Positions 16,323 through 24,796 are shown, counted from the first letter of the stretch. The stretch is 35,205 nucleotides of DNA from CAVRJC01 sp964505725 (GCA_964505725.1 CAZDJK010000065.1:1-35205); one strand, 5' to 3'. Notes: generated by a model from the sequence alone, not told the origin. Translations and numbers: made by a program.

Positions 16323-16751
16323 TCAGCCCAGCGCGAAGAACAGGCGCGCCTCGCACGTGGTGGCGCCGTCGACCGTCGCGGTCGCCTGGCCCCACCCGCC
16401 GCGCGCGCTGAGGCGCTCGAGCGCCACGGTGAGCACGAGCTCGTCTCCCGGCCGCACGATGCGCCGGAAGCGCACCTTCTCGATCCCCCCGAAGAGCGGC
16501 AGCTTCCCCGCGTAGCGCTCGTCGTGCAGGAGCGCGATCGCACCCGCCTGCGCGAGCGCTTCGAGCTGGATCACTCCCGGCAGCACGGGGTTGCCGGGGA
16601 AGTGGCCGGCGAGGAACGCCTCCTCACCGGTGACCCGGTACCGCGCGGTGATCACGCCCTCGGCCGAGAGGTCGTCGACCGCGTCGACGAACCGGAACGG
16701 CGGCCGGTGCGGGAGCAGGCCGACGAGGGCGTCGGATTCCGGGAGCGCCAC
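16323..16751 (-). CDS. fabZ: 3-hydroxyacyl-ACP dehydratase
   Basis: A hot-dog-fold dehydratase removing water from 3-hydroxyacyl-ACP in FAS-II. Seen: catalytic His15 in LLPHRPPFRFVD and catalytic Glu64 in HFPGNPVLPGVIQLEALAQ, both with standard FabZ surroundings. The GTG start at 16751 gives 142 residues, the usual length, with GAGGG about 12 bases upstream; a GTG at 16784 would add 11 residues but has no ribosome site. It is divergent from fabD, sharing the 183-bp control region with it. Confidence 0.93.
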   Translation of the reverse strand: MALPESDALVGLLPHRPPFRFVDAVDDLSAEGVITARYRVTGEEAFLAGHFPGNPVLPGVIQLEALAQAGAIALLHDERYAGKLPLFGGIEKVRFRRIVRPGDELVLTVALERLSARGGWGQATATVDGATTCEARLFFALG

Positions 16752-16847
16752 GGCCGTCAGCAGCCCTCGATGCGCCCTGAACACGATCGCACCACGAGAG
16801 CCGACGTTACCGGGCGGTAGTCGGGAACACTCGCGTCCTCCGGTTCA

Positions 16848-16866
16848 CCCGCGTGTAACCCGCGGG
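16848..16866. promoter_or_regulatory. Inverted repeat in the fabZ-fabD control region
   Basis: CCCGCG (16848-16853) and CGCGGG (16861-16866) around TGTAACC. It lies 24 bases before the -10 of fabD, where a repressor or activator could act on the divergent pair. No regulator gene is adjacent. Weak. Confidence 0.35.
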
Positions 16867-16889
16867 CCACCAGCCGAGTCGGAATCCCC

Positions 16890-16895
16890 TAATAC
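16890..16895 (+). promoter_or_regulatory. -10 element for the fabD operon
   Basis: TAATAC; start site near 16902, giving a ~33-base leader before the GTG of fabD at 16935. No clear -35. Confidence 0.35.
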
Positions 16896-16934
16896 CTCGA
16901 CCGCGTCAGCACGGACAGTAGGCGGACGGACACA

Positions 16935-17855
16935 GTGCGCGTTGCAGTGATCTTCCCCGGTCAGGGGACCCAGCAGCCGGGTATGGCGCTCCCCTGGCGC
17001 GACCACGAAGCGTGGCGCGTCGTCGAGGCCGCGGAGGCCGCGCTCGGCGAGCCGGTCGGGCGTCTCGTCACCGACGCCGGCCCCGACGAGCTCGCCCGCA
17101 CACGCGAAGCGCAGCTCGCGGTGCTGCTCACCTCGCTCGTCGTCTGGGACGCGCTGCAGCCGCTGCCCGACGCACCGGTCGCGTTCGCCGGCCACTCGCT
17201 CGGCCAGGTCACCGCGCTCATCGCGTCGGGCGCGCTGCCGCTCGACGCCGGTGTGCGTTTCGCGGCGCGCCGCGCCGAGCTCACGCAGGCCGCCGCCGAC
17301 GCCAACCCCGGACGCATGGCCGCGCTCCTCGGCGCGACGCCCGAGCAGGCCGTCGACGCGTGCGCGGCCGCGCCCGGCGCGTGCTGGATCGCCAACGACA
17401 ACGCGCCCGGCCAGGTGGTCATCGCCGGGACGCCCGACGGCCTCGAGCACGCCTCGGCGCGCGCGAAGGAGCTGGGCGTGAAGCGCGTGACGCCGCTCAA
17501 CGTCGGCGGCGCGTTCCACACGCCGCTCATGCAGAGCGCGACCGACGAGCTGCGCGGCGAGCTCATGCTCGTCGAGCTCGAAACGCCCGCGGCTCCCGTC
17601 GTCTCGAACCAGGATGCCGCGGCCTACGCCGACGGCGACGGCTGGCGCGACCGCCTCCCCGAGCACGTGTCGGTGCCGGTGCAGTGGCGGCGCTCGATGG
17701 ACACCCTCGTCTCGCTCGGCGCCGACAGCTTCGTCGAGGTCGGCCACGGCTCGATGCTCGCCGCCCTGGCCAAGCGCGGCGCACCCGACGTGACCGTCCG
17801 CAACGTGGCGACCCCCGAGGATCTGACCCCAACCCCGAAAGTAGAGGTCGGCTGA
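16935..17855 (+). CDS. fabD: Malonyl-CoA:ACP transacylase
   Basis: A 306-residue transferase moving malonyl from CoA to ACP. Seen: FPGQGTQQPGM at the N-terminus, nucleophile Ser88 in GHSLG, catalytic His195 in GGAFHTPLM, and late VEVGHGSML. GTG start at 16935. First gene of the forward FAS-II run; the next gene begins 4 bases after its stop. Confidence 0.95.
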   Translation: MRVAVIFPGQGTQQPGMALPWRDHEAWRVVEAAEAALGEPVGRLVTDAGPDELARTREAQLAVLLTSLVVWDALQPLPDAPVAFAGHSLGQVTALIASGALPLDAGVRFAARRAELTQAAADANPGRMAALLGATPEQAVDACAAAPGACWIANDNAPGQVVIAGTPDGLEHASARAKELGVKRVTPLNVGGAFHTPLMQSATDELRGELMLVELETPAAPVVSNQDAAAYADGDGWRDRLPEHVSVPVQWRRSMDTLVSLGADSFVEVGHGSMLAALAKRGAPDVTVRNVATPEDLTPTPKVEVG

Positions 17856-17859
17856 CCGC

Positions 17860-18123
17860 ATGGACGAGACGCACACCCACGGCGAGGGGCTCGGCGTCCC
17901 CGAGCGCATGATCGTCGCACCGGCGGTCGGCGTGTTCCGCCCGAGCGCGGGTGTCGGCGAGGGCCTGGCGCTCGTCGCCGGTCAGGCCGTCGGGCACCTC
18001 GAGGGTCCCGGGACGATGACGCCGGTGTGCAGCCCGTTCGCCGGGCAGCTCGTCGGCATCCTCGCCCACGCGGGCGAGCGGCTACGCGAGGGCCAGCCGG
18101 TGGCGTGGCTCCGCGTGGCGTGA
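17860..18123 (+). CDS. Biotinyl/lipoyl-like small protein without lysine
   Basis: An 87-residue protein. From residue 15 it follows the BCCP/biotinyl fold: MIVAPAVGVFRPSAG matches the usual 'v.SPmvGtfy..ps', GLALVAGQAVGHLE matches 'vGq.V..Gd.l', and SPFAGQLVGILAHAGERLREGQPVAWL matches the last part 'aG.v..il...G..V..gqpL', read here in parts. The usual A/V-M-K-M biotin or lipoate site is absent (GPGTMTPVCSPF), and the whole protein contains no lysine, so it cannot be biotinylated or lipoylated in the normal way. The ATG lies 4 bases after the fabD stop and 2 bases separate its stop from fabH, so it is made with them. Role unknown; perhaps structural or regulatory toward the carboxyltransferase at 21470. 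Confidence 0.8.
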   Translation: MDETHTHGEGLGVPERMIVAPAVGVFRPSAGVGEGLALVAGQAVGHLEGPGTMTPVCSPFAGQLVGILAHAGERLREGQPVAWLRVA

Positions 18124-18125
18124 GC

Positions 18126-19115
18126 ATGCGCGCGTCCCTCGCGGGATGGGGCACCGCGGTCCCGGAGCAGCGGCTCACCAACCACGACCTCGAGCAGCTC
18201 GTCGACACCTCCGACAGCTGGATCGTCGAGCGCACCGGCATCCGCGAGCGCCGCATCGCGGGCGAGTCGGAGAGCACCGCGACGCTCGCCGTCGACGCGG
18301 GCGCGGCCGCGATCAAGCAAGCGGGCCTCACGCCCGACGACATCGACCTGCTCGTCATCGCCACATGCACGCCCGAAGCGCCGCTCCCCCACACCGGCGC
18401 GTTCGTCGGCGAGCGGCTCGGGCTCCGGTGCGGTTCGTTCGACCTCACCGCCGCGTGCGCGGGCTTCCTCTACGGCCTCGTCGTCGGTTCCTCGATGATC
18501 GCCGCGGGCGGGGGCGTCCAACGCGTGCTGCTCGTCGGCGCCGAGACCGTCTCGCGCATCACCGACCCCGAGGACCGCAGCACCTGCATCCTCTTCGGCG
18601 ACGGCGCCGCCGCGTTCGTGCTCGAAGCCGCGCCCGACGACGGCCCCGGCCTCCTGGCCTGGGAGCTGGGGTGCGACGGCTCCGCCGCCGGCCTGCTCGA
18701 GATCCCGGGCGGCGGCAGCCGGCGCCCCTTCACCGCCGAGATGCTGGCCAACCACGAGCAGTACATGAAGATGGCCGGCCCCGAGGTGTACCGGCGCGCC
18801 ATCCGCGTCGTCGTCGAATCGGCCAGCACCGTGCTCGACCGAGGCGGCGTGGGCATCGGCGAGATCGACTGGTTCGTGCCGCACCAGGCGAACCTGCGCA
18901 TCATCGAGGCCGCGGCCGAGCGGCTCGGCATCCCGATGGACCGGGCGCTCGTCAACATCGACCGCTACGGCAACACGAGCGCGGCGTCGATCCCGCTCGC
19001 GCTGGCCGAGGCGGCCGACGAGGGTCGCCTCGCCGACGGCGACCTCCTGCTCCTCTCGGGCTTCGGCGCGGGCATGACCTGGGGCAGCGCGATCGTCCGC
19101 TGGGGACGCCCGTGA
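18126..19115 (+). CDS. fabH: 3-oxoacyl-ACP synthase III (KAS III)
   Basis: A 329-residue initiating condensing enzyme joining acyl-CoA and malonyl-ACP. Catalytic triad seen: Cys111 in LTAACAGFLYG, His253 in VPHQANLRII, Asn283 in RYGNTSAASIP. ATG start at 18126, 2 bases after the preceding stop. Its TGA overlaps the GTG of fabG by four bases (GTGA), indicating translational coupling. Confidence 0.96.
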   Translation: MRASLAGWGTAVPEQRLTNHDLEQLVDTSDSWIVERTGIRERRIAGESESTATLAVDAGAAAIKQAGLTPDDIDLLVIATCTPEAPLPHTGAFVGERLGLRCGSFDLTAACAGFLYGLVVGSSMIAAGGGVQRVLLVGAETVSRITDPEDRSTCILFGDGAAAFVLEAAPDDGPGLLAWELGCDGSAAGLLEIPGGGSRRPFTAEMLANHEQYMKMAGPEVYRRAIRVVVESASTVLDRGGVGIGEIDWFVPHQANLRIIEAAAERLGIPMDRALVNIDRYGNTSAASIPLALAEAADEGRLADGDLLLLSGFGAGMTWGSAIVRWGRP

Positions 19116-19885
19116 CGGTGGCGGAGCCCGTCGACGCCGGCGGCTCGGGTCGCGTCGCGTTCGTGACCGGCGGGTCGCGCGGCATCGGTCGCGCGATCGC
19201 GGTGGCGCTCGCCGCCAGCGGCAACCGGGTGGCGTTCTGCTACGCGAACGACCACGACGCAGCCAAGGAGACACAGGCGGGGATCGAGGGCGCGGGTGGT
19301 GCCGCGCTCGCGGTGCGCGCCGACGTCGCCGACAAGGAGTCGGTCGACGCCGCGTTCGGCGAGATCGAGGCCGCGTTCGGTCCCGTCGAGCTGCTCGTCA
19401 ACAACGCCGGCATCACCGCCGACGGCCTGCTCGCCCGCATGTCGGACGACCAGTGGAGCGGCGTCATCGACACCAACCTCACCGGCGCGTTCCACACCAT
19501 GCGGCGCGCCGCGGCGAAGATGATGCGGGCGCGCTTCGGTCGCATCGTCAACGTGTCGTCGGTCAGCGGCCAGAGCGGGCAGGCGGGCCAGGTGAACTAC
19601 GCGGCGGCCAAGGCCGGGCTCGTCGGCCTCACCCGGGCGGCCGCCCGCGAGCTCGCGTCCCGGAGGATCACCTGCAACGTGGTGGCACCCGGGCCTATCT
19701 TGACCGCGATGACGAGCGACCTCCCGGAGGAGTGGAGGTCGTGGGCGGAGGGCGCGGTGCCCCTCGGGCGCCTGGGGACGCCCGAGGAGGTCGGGGCCGT
19801 CGTGGCGTTCCTCTGCTCGGATGCCGCCGGCTACGTCACCGGCGCCATCGTGCCAGTCGACGGTGGTTTGGGCATGGGCCACTGA
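19112..19885 (+). CDS. fabG: 3-oxoacyl-ACP reductase
   Basis: A 257-residue SDR reducing 3-oxoacyl-ACP. Seen: cofactor loop VTGGSRGIGRAIA, NNAGIT, the catalytic Ser150/Tyr163/Lys167 set (NVSSVSG...NYAAAKAGL) and C-terminal VPVDGGLGMGH. GTG start at 19112 overlaps the fabH stop; a GTG at 19118 is an alternative. The 10-residue N-terminal extension before the first strand is slightly longer than E. coli FabG. Assignment to FabG rather than another SDR rests on context and the FabG-like active-site block. Confidence 0.94.
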   Translation: MTVAEPVDAGGSGRVAFVTGGSRGIGRAIAVALAASGNRVAFCYANDHDAAKETQAGIEGAGGAALAVRADVADKESVDAAFGEIEAAFGPVELLVNNAGITADGLLARMSDDQWSGVIDTNLTGAFHTMRRAAAKMMRARFGRIVNVSSVSGQSGQAGQVNYAAAKAGLVGLTRAAARELASRRITCNVVAPGPILTAMTSDLPEEWRSWAEGAVPLGRLGTPEEVGAVVAFLCSDAAGYVTGAIVPVDGGLGMGH

Positions 19886-19962
19886 GCCCGGATCGAGCGT
19901 CACACCCGGCAAGTCCGTACCATCCACCGGTCACCGGGCCAGAATGGTCAACAGGAGGAATC

Positions 19963-20214
19963 ATGGAACGTGAGGAAGCGCTCGCAGCACTGCGGGAGGT
20001 CGCGGTCGAGGTGCTGAGCGTGGAACCCGACCAGGTGGTCGAGGGGAGCCGCTTCAAGGAGGACCTCGACGCCGACAGCCTCGACCTCGTCGAGCTCGTC
20101 ATGGGCCTCGAGGAGCGGTTCGACATCTCGGTGCCCGAAGAGGACCTCGAGAAGATCTCCACAGTCGGCCAGGCCGTCGATCTCGTGATGGCCAAGGTCG
20201 CCGCCAAGGCATGA
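19963..20214 (+). CDS. acpP: Acyl carrier protein
   Basis: An 83-residue acidic carrier protein. The phosphopantetheine attachment Ser39 lies in DLDADSLDLVELVM, followed by EERFDISVPEED and TVGQAVD. ATG start at 19963 with a strong AGGAGGA 5 bases before, which suits its high expression. Its stop overlaps the ATG of fabF (ATGA). Confidence 0.97.
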   Translation: MEREEALAALREVAVEVLSVEPDQVVEGSRFKEDLDADSLDLVELVMGLEERFDISVPEEDLEKISTVGQAVDLVMAKVAAKA

Positions 20215-21473
20215 GTACCGGCGCCGACTACCTCGACGCCCGCGGGCGCCCCCGCGTCGTCGTCACCGGCATGGGCGTGAAGACGCCCGCCGGCACCACG
20301 GTCGACTCGATGTGGGCGACGGTGCGCGCGGGGAAGGGCGCCGCGCGCCGCATCCGGCGTTGGGATCCGTCGAACATCCCGGTGCAGATCGCGGGCGAGG
20401 TCGACTTCGACCCGGTCGACTACTTCGGGCCGAAAGAGGTGCGCCGCCAGGACCGCTTCACCCTGCTCGGGTTCGCGGCTGCCGCCGACGCGCTCGCCGA
20501 CGCCGGCGAGCTCGGCGCCGACCCGAGCCGCTGCGCGGTGATCGCCGCCACCGGCGTGGGCGGGCTCGAGACCATGGAGCAGAACGAGCAGGTGTACCTC
20601 GAGCGCGGCGCCAGCCGCGTCAGCCCGTTCTTCGTGACCATGATGATGCCCAACGCCACCGCGGGAACCATCGCCATCAACTTCGGCTGGACCGGCCCCA
20701 ACCTCTGCATCGCCACCGCGTGCGCCGCGGGCGCCAACGCGATCGGCGAGGGTGTGCGCATGCTGCGCGACCACAGCGCCGAGGTCGTCGTCGCCGGCGG
20801 CACCGAGGCCGGCGTCACCCCCCTCACCATCTCCGCGTTCGCCCGCATGGGCGCGCTGTGCAGCAGCCACAACGACGACCCCGAGCACGCGTCGCGCCCG
20901 TTCGACGCCGCGCGCGACGGCTTCGTGATGTCGGAGGGCGCCGCGTTCGTGATCCTCGAGCCGCTCGAGCGGGCCCTCGCGCGCGGCGCGCGCATCTACG
21001 GCGAGGTCGCCGGCTACGGCCGCAACGACGACGCGCACCACATCACCGCGCCGTCGCCCGGCGGCGAGGGCGCGGCCGCGTGCATGCAGCTCGCGCTCGA
21101 CGACAGCGGGCTCGACGCGTCGCAGATCGGCCACATCAACGCGCACGGCACGTCCACGCCGCTGAACGACGCGGCCGAGGCGGAGGCGATCCGCAAGGTG
21201 TTCGGGCACGACACCGCGCTGCCGGTCACGTCCACCAAGGGCGTCACCGGGCACATGGTCGGTGCCGCGGGCGCGGCGGAGGCCTGCATCGCGCTGCTGT
21301 CGCTCCGCGACGGCGTGGTGCCCCCCACCGCCAACCTCGACAACATCGACGACGAGATCGGCCTCGACGTGGTCGGCGGCGCGGTGCGCGAGATCGGCCG
21401 CAGGCCCGTCCTGTCCAACTCGTTCGGCTTCGGCGGCCACAACGCGGCGCTGATCCTCGCCCCGGTGGAGTGA
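20211..21473 (+). CDS. fabF: 3-oxoacyl-ACP synthase II (KAS II)
   Basis: A 420-residue elongating condensing enzyme. Seen: nucleophile Cys171 in IATACAAGANAIGEG, the first His in INAHGTSTPLND, the Lys and second His in TSTKGVTGHMVGAAG, and the late NSFGFGGHNAALIL. ATG start at 20211 overlaps the acpP stop; its own TGA overlaps the GTG of the following carboxyltransferase. So acpP, fabF and accD are coupled. Confidence 0.97.
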   Translation: MSTGADYLDARGRPRVVVTGMGVKTPAGTTVDSMWATVRAGKGAARRIRRWDPSNIPVQIAGEVDFDPVDYFGPKEVRRQDRFTLLGFAAAADALADAGELGADPSRCAVIAATGVGGLETMEQNEQVYLERGASRVSPFFVTMMMPNATAGTIAINFGWTGPNLCIATACAAGANAIGEGVRMLRDHSAEVVVAGGTEAGVTPLTISAFARMGALCSSHNDDPEHASRPFDAARDGFVMSEGAAFVILEPLERALARGARIYGEVAGYGRNDDAHHITAPSPGGEGAAACMQLALDDSGLDASQIGHINAHGTSTPLNDAAEAEAIRKVFGHDTALPVTSTKGVTGHMVGAAGAAEACIALLSLRDGVVPPTANLDNIDDEIGLDVVGGAVREIGRRPVLSNSFGFGGHNAALILAPVE

Positions 21474-22849
21474 CCGCGCTCGAGCGCACGCCCGTCTTCG
21501 GGCAGCGCAGCCCCGCGGTCGACGCCTCCCTCACCGAGGTCGACGGCCGGACCGTCAGCACGTTCCGCCTCGAGGGTGGCAAGCACCGCGGCGCCATCGG
21601 CACCGCCGAGGGCGAGGCCATCGAGCGGGCCGTGCGCCTGGCGGTCGAGCTCGGCGTGCCGGTCCTCGGGCGGATCGCGAGCTCGGGCGCCGACGTGAAC
21701 GAGGGCATCGCCGCCCTGCACTCGTGGGGCCGGGTCGCCAAGGCGCTCGCCGACGCGTCGGGAGTGGTGCCGATCGTGCTCGTGCTCATGGGCCCCGCGG
21801 TGTCGGGCCCCGCGCTGCTGCTCGGTCTCGCCGACCACGTGGTGATGACGGCCGACGCATTCGCCTACCTCACCGGCCCCGAGGTCGTGCGCTCGTTCAC
21901 CGGCGTCGAGATCGACCGTGACCGCCTCGGTGGGGTCTCGGTGCACGAGCGCCAGAGCGGCGTCGCCACGCTGGTCGCGGCCGACGAGGACGACGCCCTG
22001 CTCCTCGCGGGCGAGCTCCTCTCCTACCTCCCGTCGAACCACCTCGACGACCCTCCGCGCGACCTCGCGTTCGACCCGGTCGACCGCGACTGCGACCGCG
22101 CCGCGAGCACGGTGCCCGCACGCGCGACCGCGTCGTACGACGTGCGGGACGTGATCCGCGACGTCGCTGACCACGACACCTTCCTCGAGCTCCGGCCCCG
22201 CTACGCCGCCAACCTCGTCACCGGCCTGTCGCGGCTCGACGGCCGGCCGGTGGGCATCGTCGCCAACCAGACCATGCAGCTCGCGGGCGCGCTCGACATC
22301 GAAGCCGCGCAGAAGGCGGCGCGCTTCGTGCAGTGGTGCGACGCGTTCAACATCCCGATCGTGACCTTCGTCGACACGAGCGGCTACCAGCCGGGCCGCG
22401 ACCTCGAGTGGCGCGGCATCATCCGCCACGGGGCGCAGCTGCTCCACGCGTACGCCGCCGCGACCGTCCCCCGGGTGTGCGTCGTGCTCCGGAAGGCGTA
22501 CGGCGGCGCGTACATCGTAATGGACTCGCGCGGCCTCGGCACCGACCTGTGCGTGGCCTGGCCCACGGCCGAGATCGCGGTGATGGGCGCACAGCCCGCG
22601 GTGCGCATCCTGCACCGGCGCGCGCTGGAGGCGATCGACGCGCCGGAGGCGCGCGAGAAGGAGCAGCTCGCGCTGGAGGAGGAGTACGCCGACCGCTTCC
22701 TCAACCCGTACGTGGCGGCCGAGCGCGGGATCGTCGACGAGGTGATCGCCGCCGCCGACACCCGCCGCGTGCTCGCCGGTGCGCTCGAGCGGCTGCGCAC
22801 CAAGCGCGAGCACCACCCGAAGCGGCGTCACTCCAACACCCCGCTCTAG
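21470..22849 (+). CDS. accD: Acyl-CoA carboxylase carboxyltransferase (beta) subunit
   Basis: A 459-residue crotonase-fold carboxyltransferase of the AccD/PccB type, which moves CO2 from biotin to acetyl- or propionyl-CoA. N-terminal half: RIASSGADVNEGIAALHSWG, VVSGPALLLGLADHVVMT (read as SGPALLLGLADHVVM), YLTGPEVVRSFTGVEID, GGVSVHERQSGVA, LLSYLPSNH. C-terminal half: VTFVDTSGYQPG, RKAYGGAYIVMDSRGLGTD, AWPTAEIAVMGAQPAVRIL. It is about 50 residues shorter at the N-terminus than usual PccB and lacks the AccD zinc finger. GTG start at 21470 overlaps the fabF stop. It would supply malonyl-CoA to the surrounding FAS-II genes; no biotin carboxylase gene is in the window. Confidence 0.93.
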   Translation: MTALERTPVFGQRSPAVDASLTEVDGRTVSTFRLEGGKHRGAIGTAEGEAIERAVRLAVELGVPVLGRIASSGADVNEGIAALHSWGRVAKALADASGVVPIVLVLMGPAVSGPALLLGLADHVVMTADAFAYLTGPEVVRSFTGVEIDRDRLGGVSVHERQSGVATLVAADEDDALLLAGELLSYLPSNHLDDPPRDLAFDPVDRDCDRAASTVPARATASYDVRDVIRDVADHDTFLELRPRYAANLVTGLSRLDGRPVGIVANQTMQLAGALDIEAAQKAARFVQWCDAFNIPIVTFVDTSGYQPGRDLEWRGIIRHGAQLLHAYAAATVPRVCVVLRKAYGGAYIVMDSRGLGTDLCVAWPTAEIAVMGAQPAVRILHRRALEAIDAPEAREKEQLALEEEYADRFLNPYVAAERGIVDEVIAAADTRRVLAGALERLRTKREHHPKRRHSNTPL

Positions 22850-22876
22850 GTCACAACCGTTCCGGAGCTCGTGACC
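22849..22876. repeat. Inverted repeat between the carboxyltransferase gene and fabI
   Basis: GGTCAC (22849-22854) and GTGACC (22871-22876) flank 16 bases right at the accD stop. Could be a regulator site or weak mRNA hairpin between accD and fabI. Confidence 0.4.
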
Positions 22877-22908
22877 CCTCAGACGCTCAGACCCCTCAGA
22901 CCCCTCAG
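22873..22908. repeat. Tandem GACCCCTCA repeats before fabI
   Basis: Units GACCCCTCA, GACGCTCA, GACCCCTCA, GACCCCTCA run directly into the AGGAGG ribosome site of fabI. Copy-number change would alter the leader but not the ribosome site. Confidence 0.8.
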
Positions 22909-22920
22909 GAGGAGCCCGCC

Positions 22921-23691
22921 ATGGCCGACGGGATGCTCGACGGCAAGCGCATCCTCGTCACCGGGGTGCTCAACGACGCGTCGATCGCGTTCTCGGTGGC
23001 GCGGATCGCCCAGGAGCAGGGCGCCGAAGTGGTGCTCAGCTCGTTCGGGCGGGTCATGCGGCTCACCGAGCGCATCGCCAAGCGGCTGCCGACGCCCGAC
23101 GCGCAGATCGTCGAGCTCGACGTGCAGAGCAACGACGACCTGGTCGCGCTGGCCGACCGCGTCGGCGGCGGCCTCGACGGCATCGTGCACTCGATCGGCT
23201 TCGCGCCCGAGTCGTGCCTGGGCGGCGGGTTCCTCGACGCCCCGTGGAGCGACGTCGCGGTCGCGCTCGAGGTGTCGGCGTACTCGCTCAAGGCGCTGGC
23301 GTCGGCGTGCCTGCCCCTCATGGGCGCAGGCGGGTCGATCGTGGGGCTCGATTTCGACAACCAGGTCGTCGCGTGGCCGTTCTACGACTGGATGGGGGTG
23401 GCGAAGGCGGCGTTCGAGTCGGTGGCGCGGTACCTCGCCCGCGACCTCGGCCCGCAAGGGATCCGTGTGAACCTGGTGAGCGCGGGCCCGATCCGTTCGA
23501 TGGCGGCCCGGAGCATCCCGGGGTTCGAGAACTTCGAGGCGGTGTGGGATGAGCGGGCGCCCCTCGGCTGGGACGTCAAGAACGCCGAGCCCGTCGCCCG
23601 AGCCGTCGTCGCACTCCTGTCCGACTGGTTCCCCGCCACCACCGGCGAGATGCTCCACGTCGACGGCGGCGTGCACGCCGTCGGCGCCTGA
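22921..23691 (+). CDS. fabI: Enoyl-ACP reductase, InhA type
   Basis: A 256-residue NADH-dependent reductase completing the FAS-II cycle. It matches InhA-type proteins: LDGKRILVTGVLNDASIAF, SFGRVMRLTERIAKRLP, GIVHSIGFAPES, the active Tyr155 and Lys162 in FYDWMGVAKAAFES (InhA Tyr158/Lys165), and VSAGPIRSMAA. ATG start at 22921 with AGGAGG upstream, 71 bases after accD. This enzyme class is the target of isoniazid in mycobacteria; whether this one is sensitive is not known. Its stop is followed 12 bases later by the 51-bp palindromic element. Confidence 0.95.
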   Translation: MADGMLDGKRILVTGVLNDASIAFSVARIAQEQGAEVVLSSFGRVMRLTERIAKRLPTPDAQIVELDVQSNDDLVALADRVGGGLDGIVHSIGFAPESCLGGGFLDAPWSDVAVALEVSAYSLKALASACLPLMGAGGSIVGLDFDNQVVAWPFYDWMGVAKAAFESVARYLARDLGPQGIRVNLVSAGPIRSMAARSIPGFENFEAVWDERAPLGWDVKNAEPVARAVVALLSDWFPATTGEMLHVDGGVHAVGA

Positions 23692-23703
23692 CCAGGCGCA
23701 CTG

Positions 23704-23754
23704 CGAGGTTGCGTCGCTCGGGCCGGCTATTGCGGCGCGAGTGACGCAACCTCG
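23704..23754. repeat. 51-bp palindromic element, copy 3
   Basis: Perfect outer stem CGAGGTTGCGTC / GACGCAACCTCG. Inner arms differ from copy 1 but still pair: CTCG with CGAG and CCG with CGG, around a loop containing GCTATT. It lies between the fabI stop and the phosphoesterase start. Confidence 0.92.
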
Positions 23755-23779
23755 GCGGGGACGGCGGCGCGAGTCGCGG

Positions 23780-24796
23780 GTGTCGCGGGTGGCGCTCGCG
23801 GTCGCGCTCGCGGTGGTCACGGTCGCGGCGGCCGCGTGCTCGGGCGGGTCGTCGGGGAGCGCGGCCCGGTCCCCGACGACGACCTCCACGACCCAACCCA
23901 CGACGACGGCCCCACCCACGACGGCAACAGCGACGGCTCCTCCGTCGACCGCGCCGCCCCCGGCGAACCTCGCGGACCGTCCGTGCCGAGGCACGCCGGC
24001 CCCGCCGACGTACCAGCACGTCGTCGTGGTGATGATGGAGAACCGCACGTGGGGCCAGGTCGGCGGCCCCGGGTTCGCCGCCATGCCCTACCTCGCGAGC
24101 CTCGCCCGCCAGTGCGCCTACTACGCCGACTGGACCGAGACCGACACCGCCCAGAGCTCGCTCACCCAGTACATCGGCCTCACCTCGGGCGTCGACGACC
24201 CGAGCACCGTGAACGATTGCAGCCCGAGCACGGCGTGCTCGTCGACCGACGCCAACATCTTCCGCCAGGTCCGTGAGGCCGGCGGCACCGCCCGCAGCTT
24301 CGTCGAGGGCGCCACGCAACCCTGCAGCGCGGGCGGGAACGCGACCAAGCACATCCCCGCCCTCTACTACCGCGGCACCTACACCGACGGGTCCGGCGGT
24401 CACGACGACGCCGACTTCTGCGGCACCGAGGTGCGCCCGCTCACCGAGCTCGACCCCGACCAGCTCCCGACGTTCGCCATGATCACGCCGAACCTGTGCG
24501 ACGACGGGCACGACTGCCCGAACGCGACCGTCGACGCCTGGGCCCGCGTGCACGTCGGCGCGCTGCTCGGCGGCGCCGACTACCGCGCCGGGACCACCGC
24601 GGTGTTCGTGCTCTGGGACGAGGACCATCCCGTGCCCAACCTGCTCGTCGCGCCGAGCGCGCTCCCGGGCCCGCGCCCCGGCCCCGGCTCCCACGCCGCC
24701 GCGCTGAAGACGATCGAGGAGATCCTCGGCCTCCCCGTCCTCGCACAGGGTCAGCTCCCGACCGCGCCCGATCTCCGCCCGACCGCGCCGGTCTGA
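23780..24796 (+). CDS. Lipoprotein phosphoesterase (acid phosphatase/phospholipase C-like)
   Basis: A 338-residue secreted lipoprotein. Seen: a signal peptide ending in the lipobox AAAC (VTVAAAACSGG), a Thr/Pro-rich linker (about residues 32-60), then an alkaline-phosphatase-superfamily domain with the metal block VVVVMMENRTWGQVGG, QYIGLTSG, TFAMITPNLCDDGHDC, FVLWDEDHP, and HAAALKTIEEILGLP. Substrate could be a phosphate mono- or diester. The GTG at 23780 is chosen because the signal peptide follows at once; no strong ribosome site is seen. It begins 25 bp after repeat copy 3 and is convergent with the reductase at 24813. Confidence 0.88.
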   Translation: MSRVALAVALAVVTVAAAACSGGSSGSAARSPTTTSTTQPTTTAPPTTATATAPPSTAPPPANLADRPCRGTPAPPTYQHVVVVMMENRTWGQVGGPGFAAMPYLASLARQCAYYADWTETDTAQSSLTQYIGLTSGVDDPSTVNDCSPSTACSSTDANIFRQVREAGGTARSFVEGATQPCSAGGNATKHIPALYYRGTYTDGSGGHDDADFCGTEVRPLTELDPDQLPTFAMITPNLCDDGHDCPNATVDAWARVHVGALLGGADYRAGTTAVFVLWDEDHPVPNLLVAPSALPGPRPGPGSHAAALKTIEEILGLPVLAQGQLPTAPDLRPTAPV

